Source of the DNA: Verrucomicrobiota bacterium
GTDB lineage: Bacteria > Verrucomicrobiota > Verrucomicrobiia > Verrucomicrobiales > DEV007
NCBI GenBank assembly: GCA_020629815.1
Contig: JAHDCN010000055.1
Location: 1-5,783, forward strand
Length of the DNA: 5,783 nucleotides
Direction of reading: 5' to 3'
Shown here: positions 1 to 4,965 of the stretch, one piece after another
Layout: the number at the start of each line of letters is the position of its first letter
How positions within the stretch are numbered: the first letter of the stretch is position 1
Notes under the pieces: generated by a model
The model's database searches: none
Seen by the model: only the letters and a program-made list of their open reading frames with translations
What the model was told of the DNA's origin: nothing
Program-made: the position numbers and the translations under genes

Positions 1-1
1 T

Positions 2-184
2 AGCGCTGATGAGCTGTCGCGAAAGTTAAACGCCCAGGGCTTTGTCACGACCCTGATATCCGACAATCGACTAAACTACGTAGTTACCCGCGACCATTTC
101 GACAATGAAGAGCAGGCGATTGGATGGATCCGCGAAGTGGAGCCGCACCTGGGGCTGGGGCAGCTGACCATTGTGAGGCTGTAA
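2..184 (+). CDS. C-terminal end of a SPOR-like domain protein (5' partial)
   Basis: The frame is open from position 2 to the TAA at 182-184 and gives 60 residues; the start lies upstream of the window. The segment reads as alpha (SADELSRKLNAQG), beta (FVTTLI), beta (LNYVVTRDHF), alpha (NEEQAIGWIREVE), beta (LTIVRL). This order, with an aromatic-rich middle strand followed by a 'D-N-x-E-x-A' helix, resembles the C-terminal half of SPOR domains. SPOR domains bind denuded septal peptidoglycan and usually sit at the C terminus of cell-envelope or division proteins. The family call rests on this pattern alone: about 60 residues are visible and no catalytic motif tests it. Any N-terminal transmembrane or enzyme domain is outside the window. 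A strong hairpin terminator follows 13 bp after the stop, so the gene ends its transcription unit. Confidence 0.6.
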   Translation, partial: SADELSRKLNAQGFVTTLISDNRLNYVVTRDHFDNEEQAIGWIREVEPHLGLGQLTIVRL

Positions 185-197
185 ATTCGTGCAAGAA

Positions 198-230
198 AAA
201 AGCCGAACGCACCATCTGCATTCGGCTTTT
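198..230. terminator. Bidirectional rho-independent terminator between convergent genes
   Basis: A perfect 10-bp inverted repeat, AAAAGCCGAA (198-207) and TTCGGCTTTT (221-230), surrounds a 13-nt loop in which GC (209-210) and GC (218-219) can pair further. On the + strand the stem ends in TTTT followed by ATTAT. On the minus strand it ends in TTTT followed by TTC. It therefore fits as a terminator for both the SPOR-like gene (stop at 184) and the terC-family gene arriving from the right (stop at 258). Confidence 0.85.
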
Positions 231-257
231 ATTATAAAATTTTTGGGAGCGTCGCCG

Positions 258-1070
258 TTAGCTGGCGTCACTCTTTTTCATTAGTTCCTTGGAATTTTTT
301 TCCTGCTTCGCAAGGAGGTGTTTTTGATAGCGACCTTGAACGATGTCGGTCAAAACCAGAACGGCAATGACGAAGTAGAAGGTTGTTTTCGTCATGGCAT
401 GAATCTCGTGCCCGAAGAACTTCAGGTGCGCCAGGTGACCGCCCTCAGTTAAAAGCATGATGCCAACAATCAAGAGAATGAACAAACCAAGAACCTCATA
501 CATCCGGTTCTTCTGAAGAAAATCGGACACCTTGTCGGCAAGCACGATCATCAGAATAGCTCCAATGATGATTGCGGTAGCCATGATCGCGAACTCTTTC
601 GAAAGAGCCATGGCGCTCAGGATTGAGTCGAAAGAGAAGACCGCATTCATGATCACAATCAGGGTAATGACTGAGGCTGTGGATTTTGTTGCCTTGCTGT
701 CTTCATCATGGTGCGCATCGTGAATCATCATCATGTGAAAGATTTCTTTCACAGCGGTATACATGATGAAAACGCCCCCAAAGAGAACGATTACGGCGTG
801 GAAGTTAAATTCTCCGGAAACCCATGGGGTATCGATTGTGAACAGAACTTTCTTCACCTTGCTCACCAGAGCCAAAAGAACGAACAGCAGGACCAGACGC
901 AGAACCATCGCCATGAGAATCCCGAATTTCCGGGCAAAGGCTTGCTTATCCTTGGGAGCGCGTTGTGACTCCAGCGAAATATACAGAAGGTTATCAAAAC
1001 CGAGCACCGCCTGGAGCATGACCAGCATGATAAGAGTGAAAAAGTTTTCGAGCGTAAACAGTTCAGCCAT
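258..1070 (-). CDS. TerC-family integral membrane protein (probable metal-ion transporter)
   Basis: The protein has 270 residues from the ATG at 1070. Hydrophobic segments lie near residues 11-33, 48-70, 89-109, 131-153, 160-180, 191-208 and 229-246, giving seven membrane helices as expected of TerC/Alx/YkoY relatives. The two family signatures are present: G24-F-D26-N27 in helix 1 and S-F-D148-S149 in helix 4. Members are linked to Mn2+ export, metal loading of secreted enzymes, pH response or tellurite resistance; the substrate here cannot be read from sequence. Two oddities stand out. Gln20 occupies the position where relatives usually have Glu in 'LExVLxxDN'. The loop after helix 3 carries H117-D-A-H-H-D-E-D124, with four more His at 212-224 between helices 6 and 7. 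An in-frame TTG at 1104-1106 would add 12 residues, but the ATG gives the usual short N terminus before helix 1. No terD/terB partners are visible, so a tellurite role is not implied. Confidence 0.9.
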   Translation of the reverse strand: MAELFTLENFFTLIMLVMLQAVLGFDNLLYISLESQRAPKDKQAFARKFGILMAMVLRLVLLFVLLALVSKVKKVLFTIDTPWVSGEFNFHAVIVLFGGVFIMYTAVKEIFHMMMIHDAHHDEDSKATKSTASVITLIVIMNAVFSFDSILSAMALSKEFAIMATAIIIGAILMIVLADKVSDFLQKNRMYEVLGLFILLIVGIMLLTEGGHLAHLKFFGHEIHAMTKTTFYFVIAVLVLTDIVQGRYQKHLLAKQEKNSKELMKKSDAS

Positions 1071-1090
1071 TTTTGATAATTGAGTGATTG

Positions 1091-1160
1091 AAAAGAGGGG
1101 GGCCAATTGGGTTGGCCCAGTGAATACGACAGGGGAAAATGTCTATCTTCCCTGCCGCAT
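1091..1160 (-). promoter_or_regulatory. Structured leader of the terC-family gene: two consecutive hairpins
   Basis: Read on the minus strand, the RNA from 1160 to 1148 pairs with 1137 to 1124 in 13 pairs with one bulged C (opposite + strand 1135) and a 10-nt loop. Two of the pairs are G-U wobbles that would be A-C mismatches in the + strand RNA, so the structure favours minus-strand transcription. Six bases later a perfect 7-bp stem follows (1118-1112 with 1106-1100; loop CCCAA), then CCCCTCTTTT. The second hairpin with its imperfect U-run could be a weak terminator or attenuator. TerC relatives elsewhere are controlled by the yybP-ykoY manganese riboswitch, but I do not see its conserved GGGGAGUAG-type or GAGGCGAGACC-type segments. 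The pairing is visible; the regulatory role is inference. Confidence 0.45.
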
Positions 1161-1167
1161 CAGACGA

Positions 1168-1195
1168 ATCCTAGCGGGAATTCCGTATTTTTCAA
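1168..1195 (-). promoter_or_regulatory. Candidate sigma70-type promoter for the terC-family gene
   Basis: On the minus strand TTGAAA (1195-1190) is followed after 16 nt by TAGGAT (1173-1168): one mismatch to TTGACA and two to TATAAT. Transcription would start near 1161, directly before the first leader hairpin, giving a leader of about 90 nt. The agreement between predicted start and hairpin base supports the call, but promoter consensus in this lineage is uncertain. Confidence 0.4.
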
Positions 1196-1210
1196 TTGGT
1201 TAAGTTTTCA

Positions 1211-1242
1211 GAAAGAAGTGGAAGAGAAACCACGGCTTCCAC
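1211..1242 (-). terminator. Probable rho-independent terminator of the sulfatase gene
   Basis: On the minus strand GTGGAAG (1242-1236) pairs perfectly with CTTCCAC (1224-1218) around an 11-nt loop. It is followed by TTCTTTC (1217-1211). The first stem base is the last base of the sulfatase TAG stop. The pyrimidine tract is interrupted, so termination may be only partial. The position straight after the stop and upstream of the terC promoter candidate suits a transcription-unit boundary. Confidence 0.5.
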
Positions 1243-3446
1243 TACTTTGCGAGTGCGTGAATCTGAAGGTCAGAAAACTCAGCACCACCGCCCAAAGCTC
1301 GCAGTCCGATGAGACCATTTCTGAATGTGCCATCCTTCGCGGAGAGTTGAGCAATTTCCTTCCCGGAGCTATCGAAGACTTTGGCGTGAAATTCGTGCTT
1401 CTCGCAAGTGAGTTTCAGCAAATACGTTTCGTTCTCTTTGATGTGGGCAGGTTCCCTTTGCACGGTTCGGTATCCAAAATCAGCCGCACCCAGCATAATC
1501 TGATTTTTCCCTGAGTGGATGCCGAGGTAGTAGCCTGCATACGAATCGATTCCCTCAGCCACATCCTGCAATCGGAAGTTCACGCCGGCCTGACTACCTT
1601 TTGAAAGTGTGAGTTTTACTTCCAGGGAAAAATTGCGGAGATTTAATCCGGTGTGGTAAGTCCTTGGGCCATTATCGCCCTCTACGCGATACACTCCGTC
1701 GGTTCTGGTCCACTGGCCGCCAGCCGTTTTCCAAAGGTCGGCGTCAGCAAAAAGCTCGCTAATTAGTCCGGTTCCGGGTTCGACCTTCGTTTCCGGAGGT
1801 AAAACGATGTTCGGGTCGGATCGTTTTGGCTTGGGTTGAGACTCTCGATTAGCCTTTCGAGCTGCATCGAATTCGGCCGGTGTGAGAACACCTACTTTTT
1901 CGGCCCAGCGATCCCATTTCGATTCCAACGCATCAAAGCGCTCGCGGTTACCGGCAGAGAGGTCTTGTAACTCGCTCCTGTCATTGGCCATGTGGTAGAG
2001 CTCCCAGGGTTGGTCGCTTTGAGCTACCAGCTTCCAATCGCCATCCCGGACCGCCCGGTTGCCACTGTGTTCCCAATACAATGTCCGGGGCACTGTGTCA
2101 GCTGTGCGAAAAGAAGGCATTAAACTCTGGCCTTCCATTGGCTGAATCTCTTTGCCGTTGAATTGCTTCGGATAATCGGCACCTGATACCTCAACAAATG
2201 TAGGCATCAAATCAATCAGGTGAGTGACCTGGTGACGCAGCTCTCCTCGTGCTTGAAATCCCTTTGGCCAGTGGACAATCGCCGGAGTGCTGATCCCGCC
2301 TTCGTGGTTCTCTCGTTTATATTGCCGAAACGGCACATTGCTTAGATTAGCCCAGCCTTGGCCATAGCTGCTCGTCCAGCCGCCCTTGCGGCCCCAGCTT
2401 TCGTAGTTCTCCACTGTGTTGTTTTCGCCTTTGATTCCGAGCAGGCCGGTCTCTTTGGTTCCGCCGTTATCAGAAAGAAAAACCAGAAGCGTATTTTCCA
2501 GTTCGCCCATTTCGGACAGCTGATCAACGATACGACCGATATTCTGGTCCAATCGGTCAATCACGGCGGCATAGAGTGCCATTTTGAAATCGAGATCATC
2601 TTTCTCTGCGTCGCTTAAGGTATCCCAGTTTGGAACATCCAGCGGCGATAGCGGCCAGTCTTCAGTTAGCACGCCTAGTTCGACAAGTTTCTCGTATCGC
2701 TTTTGGCGGTAGGCGGACCATCCTTCTCGATATTTTCCGCGATACTTGGCCGTATCTTCCGGCTTGGCATGTAGCGGGAAGTGAGGGGCGTTATAGGCAA
2801 GATACAGGAAAAAAGGTTCGTCGTCCTGCTTTCTCACCTCGTTCATAAAGTGAATCGCGTAGTCGGTGAAAACATCCGTGGTATACCACTCCCGGTCAGG
2901 AAAAAGATCGTTCTCGGGGTGCTCAGTGGGCGGGATCACCAGCTTGTCATTCAGGTAGACTTCGGTCCGGTTGATGACGGTGAAGTAACTGTCGATGAAT
3001 CCGCGCGTCCCATAAAAATGCTGAAAACCTCGTGCAGTGGGGGAGCCCTCATCTTTCCAGCCGAGATGCCATTTCCCGGTCATGATCGTGTGATATCCGG
3101 CAGTCCCTAATACCTCAGCCAATGTCACAGCCTGAAAGCTTAGGCGATCGCGATAGCCTCGCAGGCCGGTTTCCCCCAGCATATGGCCGACGTCGGCCTG
3201 ATGAGCATAGAGTCCGGTTAGAATAGAGGCCCGCGATGGGCAGCAACGCCCTGTATTGTAAAAGTGAGTGTAGCGCAGCCCATTGGCTGCCAATTTATCC
3301 AACTGGGGTGTTTGTATTTCGGAGCCGAAGCAACCGATGTCGGAGAACCCCATGTCGTCGGCAAAAAGCACGACGATGTTTGGACGATCCTCCGCCTGGC
3401 CAATGCCAGTCAGCAGAAGACAGACGAGAGCAAAAAAGCGGGACAT
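1242..3446 (-). CDS. Exported S1-family sulfatase with C-terminal concanavalin-like domain
   Basis: The protein has 734 residues and hydrolyses sulfate esters, probably on a polysaccharide or sulfated aryl/glycan substrate, outside the cytoplasm. The signal peptide is residues 1-18 (cleavage near GQA/ED). The alpha/beta sulfatase core spans about 21-515. Visible motifs are the metal ligands D30-D31, the CxPSRxxLLTG-type signature C68-C-P-S-R72...T-G78 with C68 to be converted to formylglycine, GKWHLG (124-129), H222 in NAPHFP, S-D326-N-G-G and K377 before HEGG (381-384). The stretch around WGRKGGW, GQGWANLSNVPF and HEGGISTP looks most like AtsA-type arylsulfatases (SulfAtlas S1_4; from memory). 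A Pro/Lys-rich linker (about 537-560) leads to a beta-rich domain (about 562-733) ending GGGAEFSDLQI, like the DUF1080/LamG group; it may bind glycan. No sulfatase-maturating enzyme or glycoside hydrolase lies alongside. msrA is 56 bp upstream on the same strand. No good ribosome-binding site is seen. Confidence 0.93.
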   Translation of the reverse strand: MSRFFALVCLLLTGIGQAEDRPNIVVLFADDMGFSDIGCFGSEIQTPQLDKLAANGLRYTHFYNTGRCCPSRASILTGLYAHQADVGHMLGETGLRGYRDRLSFQAVTLAEVLGTAGYHTIMTGKWHLGWKDEGSPTARGFQHFYGTRGFIDSYFTVINRTEVYLNDKLVIPPTEHPENDLFPDREWYTTDVFTDYAIHFMNEVRKQDDEPFFLYLAYNAPHFPLHAKPEDTAKYRGKYREGWSAYRQKRYEKLVELGVLTEDWPLSPLDVPNWDTLSDAEKDDLDFKMALYAAVIDRLDQNIGRIVDQLSEMGELENTLLVFLSDNGGTKETGLLGIKGENNTVENYESWGRKGGWTSSYGQGWANLSNVPFRQYKRENHEGGISTPAIVHWPKGFQARGELRHQVTHLIDLMPTFVEVSGADYPKQFNGKEIQPMEGQSLMPSFRTADTVPRTLYWEHSGNRAVRDGDWKLVAQSDQPWELYHMANDRSELQDLSAGNRERFDALESKWDRWAEKVGVLTPAEFDAARKANRESQPKPKRSDPNIVLPPETKVEPGTGLISELFADADLWKTAGGQWTRTDGVYRVEGDNGPRTYHTGLNLRNFSLEVKLTLSKGSQAGVNFRLQDVAEGIDSYAGYYLGIHSGKNQIMLGAADFGYRTVQREPAHIKENETYLLKLTCEKHEFHAKVFDSSGKEIAQLSAKDGTFRNGLIGLRALGGGAEFSDLQIHALAK

Positions 3447-3512
3447 AACCCTGTTAAGTCATTGACCCAACAGGGTTAGGTCAGTGACTGTACCCTGTTA
3501 AATCAGTGGTCT
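3447..3512. repeat. Three imperfect 22-bp tandem repeats with dyad cores
   Basis: Units begin at 3447, 3469 and 3491, an exact 22-bp period. Each contains GTTA-xx-TCA-x-TG (at 3453, 3475 and 3497). The first two units hold perfect dyads, GTCATTGAC (3458-3466) and GTCAGTGAC (3480-3488); the third is degenerate, ATCAGTGGT (3502-3510). Units 1 and 3 share CCCTGTTAA, while unit 2 carries its complement-like CAGGG, creating a perfect 9-bp inverted repeat, AACCCTGTT (3447-3455) and AACAGGGTT (3469-3477). The array fills the whole msrA-sulfatase gap and overlaps the last codons and stop of msrA. It touches the base before the sulfatase ATG. It may be an operator array, an RNA hairpin over the sulfatase start, or a copy of a dispersed genomic repeat. 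Confidence 0.75.
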
Positions 3513-4213
3513 TTCTCGTCTTTCAGCAGCTCGGGGAACTTTGCCTGAAAGCGCTTCAAACGTGGAATCGACACACCACGAATGTAGGGGTGATCAGGAT
3601 GCAGGCGCTCGTAGTCCTGATGATAGTCCTCAGCGAGCCAGAACTTCTCGAACTCCATCACTTCGGACGCGACTTTCTCCGGAGCGATCTTTTTGTTCAT
3701 CGCAGCAACCTTTTCCTCGATCACTTTCTTTTCTTCATCATTTTGGTAAAAAAGAATGGAACGATACTGCGAGCCGTTGTCCGGCCCCTGTCCATTTACC
3801 TGGGTGATATTCTGCGAGCCGAAATACACATCTACCAACTGGCCAAAAGTGACCTTTTTCGGATCGTAAATGATCTCTACCGCTTCTGCATGGCCGGTTC
3901 TGCCAGTATTGCTGGATTCATAGGTTGGCTTTTCGGTGTGTCCACCGGAGTAACCAGAGATCGATTCCTCAACGCCTTCGACGCTTTCGAAAACTGCTTC
4001 CACGCACCAGAAGCAACCACTGGCAAAATAGGCTCGGGCTTTGCCTTCGAAACGTTTTTGGTAGCGGTCGTAGGTGAATCCCTCACGAACATCGCTTTGG
4101 TTCTTTGACGCATCACCATCCGGCGAGGTTGGCTTGGCGTTTTCATCTGATTCACAGGAAGAGGTTCCGGCCATAGTTAAGACGAGTAGAATGGAAAAGA
4201 CTCTGGATTTCAT
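3503..4213 (-). CDS. msrA: Exported peptide-methionine (S)-S-oxide reductase MsrA
   Basis: The protein has 236 residues and reduces methionine-S-sulfoxide in proteins or as the free amino acid. The catalytic core is about 62-228. GCFWC (66-70) carries the nucleophile C67. E110 in GHAEAV, D145 in GPDNGSQYRS and Y150 lie 43, 78 and 83 residues after it, the same offsets as Glu94, Asp129 and Tyr134 after Cys51 in E. coli MsrA (known family numbering). C70 is the only other cysteine in the core, so it is the likely resolving cysteine. The first 20 residues form a basic, hydrophobic leader ending TSSC20, an imperfect lipobox with Thr rather than Leu at -3, followed by a polar Asp/Ser/Lys linker. 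The enzyme is thus probably exported, either as a lipoprotein or as a cleaved periplasmic form. No msrB is fused or adjacent. Only 56 bp separate it from the downstream sulfatase; co-transcription is possible. Confidence 0.95.
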   Translation of the reverse strand: MKSRVFSILLVLTMAGTSSCESDENAKPTSPDGDASKNQSDVREGFTYDRYQKRFEGKARAYFASGCFWCVEAVFESVEGVEESISGYSGGHTEKPTYESSNTGRTGHAEAVEIIYDPKKVTFGQLVDVYFGSQNITQVNGQGPDNGSQYRSILFYQNDEEKKVIEEKVAAMNKKIAPEKVASEVMEFEKFWLAEDYHQDYERLHPDHPYIRGVSIPRLKRFQAKFPELLKDEKDH

Positions 4214-4315
4214 GAAATCGGTTTTAGATTGGTAAATGGTGGACGGAAATCAACAAGTTCGCAAGCGGCGTGATCTGTTGCGATCCTCTGGTATTTCGGG
4301 AATGTTCGGCAAAAG

Positions 4316-4321
4316 TAGAAT
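4316..4321 (+). promoter_or_regulatory. Candidate -10 box of engB, close to the start codon
   Basis: TAGAAT differs from TATAAT at one base and ends 6 nt before the engB ATG. No convincing -35 box lies 16-18 nt upstream (only TTTCGG at 4294-4299), and no Shine-Dalgarno sequence precedes the ATG. If real, transcription would begin at or next to the ATG, giving a leaderless mRNA. The 114-bp gap to the divergent msrA start must hold promoters for both genes; I could not assign one to msrA. Confidence 0.35.
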
Positions 4322-4327
4322 TAAAAG

Positions 4328-4915
4328 ATGAAAGTTTCCTCCGCCACGTTTGATGGAAGTTTTCCCGATTGGGAATCCTGTCCGGAGCCGACGTTACCCG
4401 AATTTGCGTTTATCGGGCGGTCCAATGTGGGCAAATCCTCCTTGCTCAATATGATCATGGGGCGGGAACTGGCTAAAGTTTCCGGTAAACCGGGATCCAC
4501 CAGATTACTGAACTTCTTTTCGATCAATGAGCAGTGGCGATTGGTTGATTTGCCGGGCTACGGATATGCCAGAACCGGAAAGAAAGAGCGAAATAAGCTT
4601 GCTGATTTGATTGCGGAATTTTTGCAATATCGCGAAGGCTTGCGAGTCGTCTTTACCTTGATCGATTCCCGCATCGATCCGCAGCCGATTGATTTGAGCT
4701 TTCTAGAGTGGCTGCTGGAGAATGGTGTTCCGTATCAGCTGGTCTTTACCAAGGTCGAGAAAGTGAAGGCTGGAAAGCGTGAGAAACTTACCTCGGCCTA
4801 CTACGATTTTGTGATGGAGCGCTCAGGAGTGGAGCCAACCTGCCTGTTTACTTCTTCAAAGAAAGGCACCGGATTGAGGGAAATCCGCAATGCGATTTCA
4901 CAGAATGGCGAATGA
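4328..4915 (+). CDS. engB: Ribosome biogenesis GTP-binding protein EngB/YihA/YsxC
   Basis: The protein has 195 residues, close to the usual 195-210 for this single-domain GTPase, which acts in the cytoplasm in late large-subunit ribosome assembly. Visible motifs in order: G1 P-loop G30-R-S-N-V-G-K-S-S38, G2 region SGKPGSTR with T58, G3 D74-L-P-G77 followed by the family-typical YGYA, G4 T141-K-V-E-K145, and G5 TSSKKGTG (175-182). RSNVGKSS and DLPGYGYA are diagnostic of the EngB branch among TRAFAC GTPases. The one odd residue is Glu144 where the guanine-specifying Asp of TKxDK normally stands; the codon is GAG. The ATG at 4328 gives a normal-length N terminus but lacks a Shine-Dalgarno sequence. 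The gene is divergent from msrA and lies 50 bp upstream of the beta-propeller gene on the same strand. Confidence 0.95.
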   Translation: MKVSSATFDGSFPDWESCPEPTLPEFAFIGRSNVGKSSLLNMIMGRELAKVSGKPGSTRLLNFFSINEQWRLVDLPGYGYARTGKKERNKLADLIAEFLQYREGLRVVFTLIDSRIDPQPIDLSFLEWLLENGVPYQLVFTKVEKVKAGKREKLTSAYYDFVMERSGVEPTCLFTSSKKGTGLREIRNAISQNGE

Positions 4916-4930
4916 TGGTAGGCCTGTCAG

Positions 4931-4958
4931 TTGAGACTTGCCCGAAACTTGCTAAACT
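4931..4958 (+). promoter_or_regulatory. Candidate promoter of the beta-propeller gene
   Basis: TTGAGA (4931-4936) and TAAACT (4953-4958) are separated by 16 nt, and TG at 4950-4951 gives an extended -10. The -10 box ends 7 nt before the ATG at 4966, so transcription would start at about the start codon. No Shine-Dalgarno sequence is present in the gap. This argues that the gene can be transcribed separately from engB, although readthrough across the 50-bp gap is also possible because no terminator is seen there. Confidence 0.4.
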
Positions 4959-4965
4959 CCGCCTC

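Noticed and set aside
258..1070. Tellurite-resistance operon member
   Set aside because: The TerC fold alone does not imply tellurite resistance, and no terZABDEF genes lie next to it.
1071..1106. Upstream TTG start adding 12 residues to the TerC-family protein
   Set aside because: The added residues lie in the second leader hairpin and C/U tract, no ribosome-binding site favours TTG, and the ATG at 1070 gives the normal short N terminus before helix 1.
1091..1160. yybP-ykoY manganese riboswitch
   Set aside because: Expected from the TerC context, but the conserved loop segments of that class are not visible by eye; only a covariance-model search could exclude it fully.
1107..1514. 135-residue + strand open frame over the terC leader and sulfatase 3' end
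   Set aside because: Most of it is antisense to the conserved-looking lectin-like domain, and the rest covers hairpins that fit minus-strand RNA.
3447..3512. Short CRISPR array
   Set aside because: The 22-bp units are directly adjacent without spacers and no cas gene is present.
3506..4108. 200-residue open frame on the + strand opposite msrA
   Set aside because: It lies entirely antisense to a well-supported gene, shows no recognisable motif, and looks like a codon-bias shadow.
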